Source of the DNA: Chelonoidis abingdonii
Lineage: Eukaryota > Chordata > Testudines > Testudinidae
Reading direction: 5' to 3'
Length of the DNA: 64,000 nucleotides
Assembly (NCBI RefSeq): GCF_003597395.2
Contig: NC_133769.1
Location: 50,228,349 to 50,292,348 of the forward strand
Shown: one piece after another, positions 1 to 11,400 of the stretch
How positions within the stretch are numbered: the stretch's first letter is position 1
Layout of the letters: each line of letters opens with the position of its first letter
Translations under genes and position numbers: made by a program
Notes under the pieces: model-generated
What the model saw: the letters and a program-made list of their open reading frames with translations, nothing else
Told to the model about the DNA's origin: nothing
Databases searched by the model: none

Positions 1-62
1 TATCTTGCCATCCAGACAAACTGAACTTCATGATGAAAGGTCACTCAAACCAAAAATCACAC

Positions 63-667
63 CATAGAATATCAGAGTTGGAAGAGACCTCTGGAGATCA
101 TCGAGTCCAACCCCCTGCTCAAAGCAGGACCAACCCCAGCTAAATCATCCCAGTCAGGCCTTTGTCAAACCAGGCCTAAGAAACCTTTAAGGATAGAGAT
201 TCCACCACCTTCCTAGGTAACCCATTCCAGTGCTTCACTACCTTCCTATTGAAATAGTTTTTCCTAATATCCAACCTAGACTTCCCTCACTGCAACTTGA
301 GACTATTGCTCCTTGTTCTGTCATCTGCCACCACTGAGAACAGCCTAGCCCCATCCTCTTTGGAACCCCCCCTCTTCAGGTAGTTGAAGGCTGCTATCAA
401 ATCTCATCACCCCCCCTTCTCTTCTGCATAAGTCATGTACTCCAGCCCCCTAATCATTTTCATTGCCCTCTGCTGGACTCGTTCCAATTTGTCCAAATCC
501 TTTCTGTAGTGGGGGTCCCAAAACTGGACACAGTACTCCAGATGTGGCCTCACCAGTGCCAAATAGAGGGGAATCACTTCCCTCAATCTGATGGCAATGC
601 TCCTACTAATACAGCCCAATATGCCATTAGCCTTCTTGGCAACAAAGGCAGACTGTTGACTCATACT
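63..667 (-). mobile_element. CR1 LINE 3' end (RT C-terminus + 3' UTR)
   Basis: This is a 5'-truncated CR1 non-LTR retrotransposon on the minus strand. Bases 664 to 407 encode the tail of the reverse-transcriptase protein, including the CR1 signatures [18 protein letters not shown] and [11 protein letters not shown]. The rest is the CR1 3' region, ending near base 63 in the typical TTGGAAGAGACC / CCAACTCTGATATTCTATG-like terminus. A frameshift after the conserved [10 protein letters not shown] stretch ends the open frame, so no product is expected. Its 5' edge abuts a different LINE at 668. The CR1 at the far right of the window carries the same region in the opposite orientation. Confidence 0.95.
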
Positions 668-2528
668 CTGTGAGAGGTACAGTCTGATTATTGGTGGTAC
701 TTGGTTTTCTCACGAAGATATGCATGAAGTTACTTGAAGTTCACCAGTGCGTCAAACTAAAGACCAGATTCACCATATTATCATCAGTAAAAGGCACAGA
801 AGGTCACTGTTGGATGTTAGCATCTATAGAAGTGCCGTGCGTGGCAGTCGTCATGAACTACTAATCGGGAAGATTAAGATTAAGTTAAGGTCCATGAAAA
901 AGATGGGTGCAACTGGAGCCAAATTTCATCTTGGTAAGTTAAAGGATTGCTCTGTGATGGAGGCATACATCTTGGCAGGCATTTCAGGCCATTAATTTTC
1001 AATGATGAAGAAATCTCAGTATAGACTATCTGGGAAATATTCAAAGAAATAATACAAAATATAGCGGAGAAAGTTATTGGAAGGCATAGGTAAACAAGGA
1101 AAAGCTGGACAAGCAATGAAACAAGAACTTTTCAAAAAAAAGTATAAACAAGCCAAGACTGCTGGGAAAGCTGAAAAAGTAAAAGTATGGTACAAAGCAG
1201 TGAAGAGATCACAAAGACGAGCAAAAAAAAATTTCTGGATAGAAGAGGTTGAGCAACCGGAAGAGGCATCAAGAAAACAAGCTATTAAAACAATATACAC
1301 AAAGGTTAAATTGTATGGCACATTCAGAATAACAATGTAAGCAGCAAGAAAGGCTACAGATGAACCAACAACAAATGCCAAAGAAGGGCTGGAAGTATGG
1401 AAGAAGCATTTTGATAAAATGCTGGAACCTGTAGTTTATCCAAATGCAAGAATTCTAAACATGCTAGATGGACTGGGCAGCTTGTAAGGAAAGAATGAGA
1501 TATTAGCACTGAACCACCATCAGAAGAAGAAATAGAAAGAGTGGTGAAGCAGTTAAAATGGGAAAGCTGCAGGAATAGACAATATGTAACAGCTGAGCTG
1601 CAGAAAGCTGGCAAGATAAGTGCTATCATAGCATTAGGAAAGTTACATGAGATGATACGGGAGTAAGAGGAGGTACAAGATGATTGGCTAAAGGCAACAG
1701 CTGTACCAATCTTGAAGAAAGGAGATTTTGCCAATCTGAATAATTATAGAGGTAAAGAGTGTTATCAGTACTGGGGAAAAAATCATGATGAAAGTAATTG
1801 TCAACAGATTTAGAGGAAGTAGTGGATGAGGAAAAGTGCGGCTCCAGACCAGGCCAAAGTTGCCCTGATCAGATATTCACCTCCAACAGTTGACAGAAAA
1901 AAGCAAGAATCAGGATTAACTATGTTGCTGTTTTCATTAACTTAAAGAAGGCATTTGATTCAGTTTGGAGGGAAGCATTATGGAAGGTAATAAAATCCTA
2001 TGGAGTTCCAGATAGGACAGCTGCAATTATAAAAGTTATTTACAAAGACTCCTGGAGTGCCGTAAAAATTGGTGGCAAATTAAGCAACTGGTTCAAGTCA
2101 AAATTTGGTGTAAGACAAGGGGGCATGGAATCACCATTGCTTTTCATCATGTTTTTATATTGGACTTTAAGAATGGTAGATTGTGTTGGAGAGTGTGACA
2201 TTGGGTGATCTAAAGTTAAGCTCTTTAGCTGATGCAGAAGTCATTGTACAAATGGCAGACAAGCTTGAATTAATGGTGATACTCTTCATGATCTTGGAAA
2301 ATTGGTGTAGTCATGTTGAACTTACAATAAATGTCAAGAAGACAAAGTGGTTGTACATTGCATCTTTGAAAAGGGACAACAGATAAAGTGTTGAAATGCA
2401 ACAATTGTGAATTTGTAGAAGAAGTAAAATCTTCTGTGTACATAGGAAGATTGATGATTCCATCAAGGATGAGGTTAAAAGGAGTTGTACTTTAGCTGCA
2501 AGTGTTGCACAGAAATTGATGAAATTAT
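668..2528 (+). pseudogene. LINE (APE endonuclease + RT) 5' segment, degraded
   Basis: This is a degraded non-LTR retrotransposon of the 'endonuclease-reverse transcriptase' (craniofacial-development-protein-2-like, probably RTE-related) type. From about 690 to 920 it reads the C-terminal part of an APE-like endonuclease: [14 protein letters not shown], then a stop, then KDQIHHIIISKRHRRSLLD. The SDH-like site is changed to SRH (GSRHELL). Bases 1015-1900 are a worn linker and RT N-terminus. Near 1940-2140 the RT core is readable as FINLKKAFDSVWREALWKV and GVRQGG. The expected F-A-D-D box near 2220 reads L-A-D-A, so the catalytic pair is lost. The element is interrupted at 2528 by a minus-strand LINE and resumes at 4321. 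The exact clade is inferred from remembered family sequences. Confidence 0.75.
2519..2528. repeat. Left TSD of nested LINE
   Basis: ATGAAATTAT, identical to 4311-4320. Together they bracket the minus-strand LINE insertion. Confidence 0.85.
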
Positions 2529-4310
2529 CACCTTTGTCTGGCTTCTCCTCATATGTCCCTCCACAAACGCAAGTTGACACCACACCATCCTGTTTTGTTG
2601 CGAGCACGTTCTTTCCATTTCTGGCTAAAGAGTTTTGTCATGGGATCAGTCCAGTGCATTTTCGGTCTGCTTAGTAGTCGCTTGTGGGCTCTGGGGATCC
2701 AGTCACTGATGTGGGTTGTTCACCAATTGTCTTGCCTGCAGACTACATGACCCACCCATCTCTGCTTTGCGTCGTACATCGTCTGCACTACATTGGTCAC
2801 CTCAAAATGCCTTCTAATATCCTCATTTGGTATATGATCACGGAGTAATATCTCACACATTCGCCTTTCCATTGCTTTCTGGGTGACAGTGAATTTATTT
2901 TCCTTCCCTTTCGTTGTTGACCAGCTTTCCACTCCATATATCATTGCTGGCAGAACAGTGGAGTTAAACAGTTCTTTCCTTTTCTTCATGGGCAGTTCAT
3001 CATCCATTAGAGACATCTTTATTTTATTGAAACTTGCCCACCCTGCCTTTCTCCTCCTTCTGCATTCCCCTTCGAATGAGTTGTCTCTGTTCAGCTGCTG
3101 ACCCAAATAAATATATTTGTTGACCTCCTTGATTAATTTCATGTTTTGTGACAAAGTTTGTCCTCTACTCTGGTGGGTCCTGCGCTTATTGGCAGATTTG
3201 ATCACCTCAGTGATCTTCCCCACAGTCTGGGTCAGCTCCTCCTGTGTCTGATCAGGAGTTGGGAGGTTTGGGGGAACCCGGGCCTGCCCTCTACTCCAGG
3301 TTCCAGCCCAGGGCCCTGTGGATTGCAGCTGTCTATAGTGCCTCCTGCATGACAGCTATAACTCCCTGGGTTTCTTCCCCATGGCCTCCTCCAAACACCT
3401 TCTATAGCCTCACCACAGGACCTTCCTCCTGGTGTCTGATAATACTTGTACTCCTTATTCCTCCAGCAGCACACCCTCTCACTCTCAGCTCCTTGTACCT
3501 CTTGCTCCCAGCTCCTCACATGCATTTCCTCTCCTCTGGCTCCCTCTGGCCTGACTGGAGTGAGCTCCTTTTTAAACCCAGGTGCCTTGATTAGTCTGCT
3601 TTGATTGGCTGCAGGTGTTCTAATCAGCCTGTCTGCCTTAACTGGTTCTAGCTGGTTCCTGATTACTCTAGTGCAACCCCTGCTCTGGTCACTCAGGGAA
3701 CAGAAAACTACTCATCCAGTGACCAGTATATTTGTCCTCTATTAGACTCCTGTACCCCATTCGTTTGGGTCTGTCACAGTTTACAGTGATGATTCCCGCT
3801 GAACAATGCTCTTTCTGCATCCACTTAGTCTTTGACACGTTCACTTCCAACCCAATATCATGCAAAAGTGTTTGCAGTTGCTGCAATTTGTTCTCCAGTT
3901 CTGTTATGTCCTTTGCCAATATTACAAAGTCATCAGTGAAGAGAAGATGCATTAACTGTTTCTGCAAATTCTGATTCTTTCTTCCCAGTTCAATTTCTTG
4001 AACAGCGACTCCAGTACTGCTGCACACAGCTTCAGTGAGATTGTGTTGCCTTGTCTGACTCCTCGGTGTATATTTTTAATGCACAGGACATTGAATAATG
4101 TTATCTGTGTTGAACAATTGCAGTTAATTTCTTCCAGCAGGTCAATGTACCTCGGGTCGATACTGATATTGTTGAGTGCATTGAGTACAACATTAATGTC
4201 CACCAAGTTGAATGCCTTTTAGAGTCAACACATGCAATATACAATGGTATTTTGTAGAGTTTAATTTTTTCCATGAGCTTTCGAACTGAGTGGATGTGGT
4301 CAATTGTCGA
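2529..4310 (-). pseudogene. Nested LINE insertion (RT C-terminal half), minus strand
   Basis: A second non-LTR element inserted in the opposite direction inside the plus-strand LINE. The 10-bp duplication ATGAAATTAT lies at 2519-2528 and 4311-4320, so the boundaries are firm. It is 5'-truncated. Read from 4310 downwards it begins in the RT at STIDHIHSVRKLMEKIK and continues through a damaged KAF-like motif, the GVRQGNTIS motif (about 4070), an F-T-D-D active-site box (3929-3943) and VSKTKWM. After an embedded LTR it continues with MKLIKEVNKYIYLGQQL and the RT thumb/C-terminus to about 2540. Removing the LTR rejoins the reading frame at ITVN/MKLIKE. Frameshifts remain near the 5' end. It is related to, but clearly distinct from, its host element. 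Confidence 0.8.
3148..3778 (-). mobile_element. Solo LTR with 4-bp TSD
   Basis: A 631-bp non-coding insertion whose ends read TGTGACA...TGTCACA. It is flanked by GTTT at 3144-3147 and 3779-3782. These are the hallmarks of an LTR (TG...CA ends, short TSD), and there is no internal coding sequence, so it is a solo LTR left by recombination. A 4-bp duplication fits class-I endogenous retrovirus-type or some Gypsy integrases. On the minus strand a TTTAAAAAGG stretch near 3575 could be a TATA-like box, which is why minus orientation is preferred. It interrupts the nested LINE frame exactly between ITVN and MKLI. Confidence 0.85.
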
Positions 4311-4320
4311 ATGAAATTAT
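4311..4320. repeat. Right TSD of nested LINE
   Basis: ATGAAATTAT, the second copy of the duplication at 2519-2528. The host LINE resumes directly after it. Confidence 0.85.
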
Positions 4321-4835
4321 GGGCTGATTAAAACCATTATGTTTGGTGCCAAAGTGAAAATTGATCAAACCAGTGTACTAATAGTATTCCTCTCTGGTCT
4401 GGAAACAGCTGGATCAAATAAAATTGACATTAGAAGGTTGGAAGCAGTAGAGATGAGAGTTCTTCAGAAGACAGCAGATGTAAAGTGGAATGATTTTAAG
4501 ACAAATTAAGAAGTTAGAAGGAGAGTAGGATGCAAAGTCAGGGTATGGATTGGCTACAATTGAAAGATTACAATGGTGGGGACACTCTATAAGACAAACA
4601 GATAGCTAAAGAAAATAATGCAAACAGAAGGAAGGTCAGCCAGACCTACAGGCTGACCACAAACTGGATAGTGTGACAGTGTTTGCTGCAACATGACCAG
4701 GCTGGGTTTAATGGAGGAACAATCCATGGACAAGTCATGGAATAAATGGTGATGCTGCACTCCTCCCCATATCTGTAAAGATGCTTTGGGATGAGAAGAA
4801 GGAAAAGAAGAAAAAGAAGATGTATCAGTCCAAAA
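4321..4835 (+). pseudogene. LINE (APE endonuclease + RT) 3' segment
   Basis: Continuation of the plus-strand LINE that begins at 668. The reading IFGAKVKIDQ, RRLEAVEMRVLQKTADVKW and a GRSARPTG-like tail matches the RT C-terminal region of this LINE type. The element ends in an AAGAAG-rich simple tract (4794-4820). Stops and frameshifts are frequent. About 0.35 kb of unique sequence without recognisable features follows (4836-5180). Confidence 0.65.
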
Positions 4836-5184
4836 AAGTCCTTGACTGTCCTCAGACACCATCATCTCTTTTCTTGTTATGGTAATCAGAATATTACAGA
4901 CTAGAAAATTATTATGAACTCTAGCCGCTTCTAAGTAAGATAAAATGTGGCACAACTTTTTTCTTCCAGCTTTAGCATTAACACAAAATGTACTATTTGG
5001 ATTCTTGGCTCATACTGTATATGGGTATTAGAGTATCTGAAATCACCTTAACGTATCGATCCAAATCCATATAAGACAGATGGCGATTTGCTTTTCCTGA
5101 GGTCCCACATTTAAAGTTATTTTTAATAGTTGCATTACTATGTGTAATCACATCATCCAAGTTTTCAGGATTAAGTCTATGGCA

Positions 5185-5790
5185 TGTGATACAGCATGGC
5201 CAGAGGGCAGCAGGAGAGGGTTAGAAGGGAGCCTTATTCCCTGTAAGGGGAAGAAAGTTTGCTATAGATTAACTAGAGCACCTGAAGCCAATTAGAGCAC
5301 CTGCAGTCAATCACATGATAAAAACCCCTGCTTCAGTCAGGCAGTGTGGGAGTTGGAGCAGAAAGGATTGGTGTTGGAGCAGGTAACAGTTTGAAGGTGT
5401 AGAAACAGAGTGGATTGAAGTTAGAGCAGAGAGCTGTTTGAAGGGAAGCAGAGGACAGTTTGGAGAAGTGCTGCGGTGGGCTAAGAAGTCCTAGACCCTA
5501 GGTAAGGGGCACCTGGCTTGTGCAGAGGGAGGGCAGGAAGCCCTCCCACAAGCTGAAGGGCAGGAGACGGAAGTAGCCCAGGGTAAAGAACCGCCAGTTC
5601 AAGTGGTTCACTACTATCCTCAGGGCCCCTTGGCTAAGAAATCCTAGGTCCCTCCCTCTCCACTCCCCTCCTCAAGGACACAAGTGGGGCAATTAATATT
5701 CTAATTCAGGGGCAAGAAATGGTGCCCTGAATGCCCCCCAAAGAAGAGAAAGCGCGAGACCCATCATAATAGTGCCGGCAATTTGCCACA
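5185..5790 (+). mobile_element. Solo LTR with 4-bp TSD (GGCA)
   Basis: A 606-bp block running from TGTGATACAG to TTTGCCACA. It is bracketed by GGCA at 5181-5184 and 5791-5794, so it is a clean LTR insertion into unique DNA. A TGATAAAAACCCC stretch near 5318 may be the promoter TATA region, supporting plus orientation. No internal retroviral coding sequence is attached, so it is a solo LTR. Family assignment (class-I ERV-like or Gypsy-like) is not possible from the LTR alone. Confidence 0.82.
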
Positions 5791-5794
5791 GGCA

Positions 5795-6225
5795 TAAGAC
5801 TTCAGAAAGAAAACTCATTCACTGACATTGGTTTCAGTAACAAAACCAGCAATATTCCACAATAGCGTGTTTATCTGGTAATGAAACGCAACATATAATT
5901 GAATTTAGAACCCTGATAAGTAAACCCATTTAGACAACTTGACACAACAGAAGGAAAAATGTTAATGTGTTTTGCCTACTCAAAAGTCCCTGATTTATTG
6001 TTTCTGACATTGTAGGAAGACTCCAATTCCTTGTTTTGTATTGTAAAATCTGACAAACATTTAGTTGCATAGGGCCATAATGTTAGATGATGGAGATCAA
6101 CAGAAATGAGTGGTGCTATGCAGATTTACACTTGGTGGGGATCTGCCCCATAATCTGTCCTCTGCCTTAATTCTGACAAAATGTTCTGAGAGACCTTTAT
6201 CCCTGTTTAACTAAGTAATATCCTC
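5795..6225. other. Unique non-coding sequence
   Basis: AT-rich sequence without a supported ORF, repeat signature or RNA gene. Confidence 0.5.
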
Positions 6226-6690
6226 AAGCACCATAGCTGTCAGCTGACCAGGATGAGGGCAGTCTGACCTAGTGGCTGGAGTGGGCAGCAGGCCTAGTGG
6301 TAGTCAGTTGCCAAAGCCAGGGGTCAAAACTGAAGGTCAGGAACTGGATACTAGAGCCAGGCAGTTGAGCCAGAGTTTGTAGTCAGGAGCCAAAGCCAGA
6401 GTCAGGGGTCAAAGCCAGAGGTCAGGAACTTGAGTGAGCAGGATATCAGGGAACGAGGAGCGCAAGGCTGGAAGCAAACAGAGGCAAGGCTGGGAACAAG
6501 GTAATGCAGGAGCAGGCACAGTGGTGGGCATGAGCATTGAGAAGCCAATGAGCTGCTGCTGTTGCTGGCTTAAGAGCCAGCCTGCCGGCCTCGGCAGCCA
6601 AGCAGGTTGCTTGGCTAATCAGGCAGCTGTTGCAGGCCAGCTGTACTGATGAGACTAGCTCCGCTGCAGGCCCTGATTCCTGGTAACAGT
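6226..6690. repeat. Dispersed repeat with AGCCAGRGGTCA motif iterations
   Basis: Purine-rich sequence with repeated short units of the form CCAAAGCCAG(A/G)GGTCA between about 6300 and 6440, followed by a GC-richer tail. A similar low-grade block occurs at 58880-59045. It looks like part of an LTR or a minisatellite-bearing interspersed repeat. No TSD could be fixed, and the short ORF inside it (6434-6649) has no recognisable domain. Confidence 0.45.
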
Positions 6691-6779
6691 AGAATAATCA
6701 TCCTTTAAAATATGAATACCTCCAATATTTACCCAGCCCAGTTTTTATCCCATATACTGTGCATACATCTGAAATGCCA

Positions 6780-7050
6780 ACTGACAGACCTGGAAGCCCA
6801 CAGTTAGGGAAAAAACCATTCACCGAAATAAAACAGTGAGGCTAATGAACCATTGGAACAATTTACTCAGAGATGTGGTCAATTCTTTATCACTAGGAAG
6901 TCTTTAAATCAAGGCTTGCTTTTCTGAAAGATATGCCCAGTTCAACCACAAATTGATGGATTCAGTGTGGGAATTATGGATGAAATGCTATGGCCTGTGT
7001 TATGCAGGAGGTCAGGCTAGGTTATCATGATGGTTCTTTCTGGCCTAAAC
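6780..7050 (+). mobile_element. CR1 LINE 3'-end fragment
   Basis: Worn CR1 tail. It reads the TTGGAACAATTTACTC...CACTAGGAAGTCTTTAAATCAAG region and then GGCCTGTGTTATGCAGGAGGTCAG and GGTTCTTTCTGGCCT, the diagnostic order of CR1 3' ends in amniotes. The ORF part is too degraded to translate. Confidence 0.75.
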
Positions 7051-7059
7051 ACCTCTGAA

Positions 7060-7419
7060 ACACCTGAGTCTTTCCGACAGAGCAAATGCTCCTCATTAAA
7101 GAGATGAGTAAAACCTTTTCTTTCAAAAATGTCCTGGTAAATAACTTGTTCAAATTATAAGTTTGGTTCCTTTTACTTTGAAGTTTATTCCTAATAATTC
7201 TGTCATTTAGCCTAGTAACTGGTTGGAAAGGCATTTTTATTATTCAGTAGGTGCTGATTGCTTAGTGTCAGCATTACAAGCATTCCTCATAGGAACGAAA
7301 TAACAAGAACTAGCTTTCTCTTAACTTACTGACTTCATAGAATGGTCCCTATTAGAGCGATAGTTAAGAGGCTTCAAATTATGCACAACTGCAGATACTA
7401 CTGTGGTGACTTGGGTATC
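7060..7419. other. Unique non-coding sequence
   Basis: No supported gene or repeat. It borders the MITE at 7423. Confidence 0.4.
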
Positions 7420-7422
7420 TAA

Positions 7423-7650
7423 GGCCATGTCTACACTACCACTTACGTTGGCAAAACTTATGTCACCCAGGGATGTGAAAAAAACCACACCCCTGCGTGA
7501 CATACATTTTGCCGGCATAAGTGGTATTGTGCACAGTGCTTTGTTGATGAAAGCATCTCCCACCGTCATGGCTATTCCCTTTCGGGGTGGTTTAATTATG
7601 TCCATATGAGAGCTTTCTCCCGCTGTAAGGTCTCCAGTGTAGACATAGCC
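7423..7650. mobile_element. Harbinger-like MITE, TSD TAA
   Basis: A 228-bp non-coding element. Its left end GGCCATGTCTACACT is the inverted copy of its right end AGTGTAGACATAGCC (one mismatch). It is flanked by TAA at 7420-7422 and 7651-7653. A 3-bp T-N-A duplication is what PIF/Harbinger transposases leave. It has no coding capacity, so it would have depended on a transposase in trans. Confidence 0.85.
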
Positions 7651-7679
7651 TAAGTTAGAAGTGCATTTGGAAACCATAA

Positions 7680-8430
7680 CATTTTCTTCCATGAGACAGG
7701 GGAATAGTTTTATGAGTTCCTTCTCCACTTCAGTACATTTCCCTTTAATCTCTGAGTCTAAGTTAATTAAACATGACTTTTACAATCACTGTCTGGAGTT
7801 CCTCTCCTCGAGTTCCATCTTAGACCCTCTTCTATTTGACTTCTGCCCCTTGCATTCATCTGAAAACACTCTTGCCAAAATCTCCAATGACTACTTCTTA
7901 CCTAAACGTCAGAACAAGTAATCCATTCTCATCCTTCTTTACCTGTTAACTGTCTTTGTCACAGCTGACCATACTCCTCTTCTTGAAATCTTTGCCTCAC
8001 CTTGCCTTCTGTGACTCTGTCCTTCCCTGGTTATCCTTCTATCTCACTAATCACTCCTTTAACATGTCCTTCTAAGGATCCTTCTGTTCCCCCCTTCATC
8101 TTTTTGTGGGCGTTCCACAGACCTGTGTCATTGGTCCCCTTCTTTTCTTCTTACTCTATCTCCTTCTGCCCAAATTAAAACCTCAGCCAGTGTCTCTGAC
8201 ATCTCCTTGTGGATGTTTAGTGGTTGAGTTCAAGTTCAATGTCGCTAAAACATGGCTCTTAATCTTTCTTCCAAACATTCACCACACCTCCTTTCTTGAT
8301 CACTGTGGCCAACAGCACCATTCTACCTGCCATTTCTCTCCACAGACTGCTCTCCCATTGTTATTACATTCACCACTGAATCTGGACCCTCTTCTGTCTC
8401 CCAGCAGAAGTACTCTCTGGTAGGCATCAT
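7680..8430 (+). pseudogene. L2-like LINE RT remnant
   Basis: Degenerate pyrimidine-rich sequence whose plus-strand conceptual reading keeps the order of L2-type RT motifs. LLTVFVTADHTPLLE (about 7945) corresponds to the DLSAAFDTVDH block. GVPQTCVIGPLLFFLLY (from about 8107) corresponds to GVPQGSVLGPLLF. A later FNVAKTWLL corresponds to the 'LNxxKT' block. The YADD box is unrecognisable, and stops and frameshifts are throughout. An ancient, inactive copy. The assignment rests on motif order only. Confidence 0.55.
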
Positions 8431-8439
8431 GAAACAGCA

Positions 8440-11400
8440 TGTTCATGAGAAGCATAATTAAGAGCATGGAAAATGCTCTCAAGAAGCAGTTGCAACAACA
8501 CCAGTGAAAGAGTCCTGGGGAGGAAGGATATATTGTATACCTCACGAGATGAATCAAACTTTGATTTCTAACAATAATTTGAATATACTGTGGTAACAGA
8601 GGCTCCTGCAGTTCCTCCCTCAAAAGGTGGGAGAACCTGACCATGAACAATTATCTACATTGGGTTCCAGCACAGGCCCCATTTCTTTAATACTTGCAAG
8701 GGGACCCTGCCCTTCATGGGCCTTCTTAAGTCTCTCTGGATGAGGGATTGAAATGAAAGTCACGAACCACAATGCGTTTGAGGACATTCCCTCCCTGTGG
8801 CTCCTGGAAGGGGAGAAGCTGGGGAGTCTACAGGATGCCAATAATCTAGTGTCAGCATAGTGAGTTTCGGAAAAACTGGCTGGGCCTGTGAGTCAGGGTC
8901 TGTCCGTCCCTCTTACCCTGGGAATCAGTTGTATTCTCCTCAGGATTGGGGTGAAGGTCCTGGATGGGATTTCCCTCCGCAGCTTCAGGAGTCACTCCTG
9001 CAGTCTGCTTCTTAGGGCAATCCTGCTCATCGCCCCGACTATAACTTCCTTACTTTTAAAAGCCTCCTTCATCTTACATGATTGAGAGGGATGGAAGGGT
9101 CTGACACTTCCTCATCTGTGGGGGTCTACACACCCCATCACAACTGTCTATAGGTACTAGTATTGGTTTTATTCCTTTAATGCTCAATTACTGAAGTTTA
9201 CTGTAAACTATTCTCTGAAGTTTCCAGTTTCCTAGATAACGGTGTATTAATTTAGATTAAATCAGTGTGACAGCAGCCATTTCATCTTTTAATTCCTCTT
9301 GTGAATTACTCACAGTTAGAAATTCTCCTTACTGAGTCCGTGGATGTGTCCAGTTTCAAAATATGGCTGCTTCTAGGCATCAAAATTGGCCTTCAGCCCT
9401 TTTTCCATAGCAGATATGGCCAGTAAAATTGTTTTTAATGAGACTTCTTCAGAAAACGCTACAGCACCTGCCTCCTCTGAGATTATCTCAGAGCACAAAG
9501 AAAATGCACAGCTGTTGTGGGAGTCTTGCGGTTTACAGCTGTCACCCACTGTTCATTAGGCCTGGACTTCAGGCTGTCTCTGGATGGATTTCTTGGAAGG
9601 TTTTTATTTAGGTGTCATATCACCAGTGAACGTCAAACAAAAAGAACAAACAAACAAACAAAACAAACAACTTCAGGCAAAGAAACCCAGAAGATCAGTG
9701 CCGAGAAAAGAGAAAACATTCCAAAACTGGAAAATGGCTAGCTGCCACCAGGTTTCATGACCAGCTCCCGGGTAGAGATGCAAGCAGAATATGGGTGTGT
9801 GTTAAGTAGGGGTCCTTCTCTATAAAATTAATGTATAGAGTCTGAGTCTATGTTAATCAGTAACTGTTAACAATGTAACCAGTGGAGTCAAGGGGCCAAA
9901 TTCAGTGGACATATATTGATTTACACCAGCCGAAGATGTGGCCCCATGTAGTTAAAATGGGTGCAAATTAAATCAGAATCAAGTTCATAACCTGTAACAA
10001 GAACCCTAATCCATGATTATACCTATGCTAATCATGGATTATGCCTTCTTATGCCACTTTACAGGCATTTCCCATTACGAATGTAAAATTACATAGTTAT
10101 ATCATTCCAAATAAAGTAAAAAAAACTGATATGGATGATGATTTTGTGTCCTGCTGAGCTCTACCAATTTCAATCAAATAAGGAGGGAAACCAAAGTTAT
10201 TTTTAAATATTAACCATGTTTTAATCCTCAAGCAAGGATAGAGAGTGAACATTTTCAAACATCACCACTGGTCAAAAAAAGTGTGTCAATATTATTTAGT
10301 CCAGTAATGAATGGAGAGCAGTTTAAACACATCCCCCTATATTTTCTTTTGTGGGCAGTTTCTTTCATGCTGCACTCACTTGGAAAGTATGGTCAGGGTT
10401 TCCTCACCTGTGTTTAATAGTTGGTGAGATCTGAGCTGTATTTTTCTTCAGAGGGAAACATTTCTCAGAAGCCTTTGCAATTGTCTTAACAATGTACTCT
10501 TTGTTTCAGTTTTAGTGTCCTTGCTCCTGCAAGACATATGTGCGTGAGTACACGTGTATTTCTAAATTGTTCCTTGGCTGGTATGATTCACTGTCACAGC
10601 AGAATGGTTTCTGAGCTTTCATAGCAGGGAGAGCTGAGCTTGGAACATTGAGTCTTAACTTTAACCACACATTTTTAGACACTCCCATGTGAGCAAATGG
10701 GAAGATTTCTTTTCCCCTAAGGTAGATTGGGATTACTAGCCTTTTCATTACCATTTAAATATATAAAAAATACATGTCTCAAAAATTATATTAAGTGGCA
10801 TTTCACAAATAAGATCTGTCTATCTTAGGTACTCACAGTGCTAATCGCCCTATTATCTTGACTCCAAAAATACCACAATAAGATGAGCAAAAATTAATAA
10901 AAATGCAATGAAAATCTTCAGTCTATTTGATGCTCGCAGGGCAAATAGATACAAAACTGCGCAGAACTTTTCCTTAATTATATTTGTTTGCTGGCATTTT
11001 TAATGACATTCACGTTATTCACTCTGGAGTGCTGTCATTGACTAAAACATCAGTTCAGAGTAATCCTGGTATAAATTAAATGTGTCTGACCCAAACAAGG
11101 CACTGTGGCTTGGAGTATGGCCCTGTCTTGATGTGCTTAAGTTCTAGCTGATATTTATATTCCCGATTGTACCACAGGATCTGGACATATTTCAAAGTGG
11201 CACATTGATAGCTTGGAAACAGGGTGTAATCCTCTTATCTATTTGGATGCAAGGAAGGCTTTAATTTTAAATTTTCTATGTGTGGTATGGGCAGCTATTA
11301 TTTTGCATACAGGTTTTTAAAAAATGTATCTCCCAAGACAATTTCCCAGATAATTCTGAATTTAAAAAATGAATGAAATGTTCCTGCCTATCATTTAGCA

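Noticed and set aside
3232..3594. Overlapping open frames on both strands in the 3.2-3.6 kb region
   Set aside because: They lie within the solo LTR and extend across its boundary; no domain, and the frame is created by the insertion.
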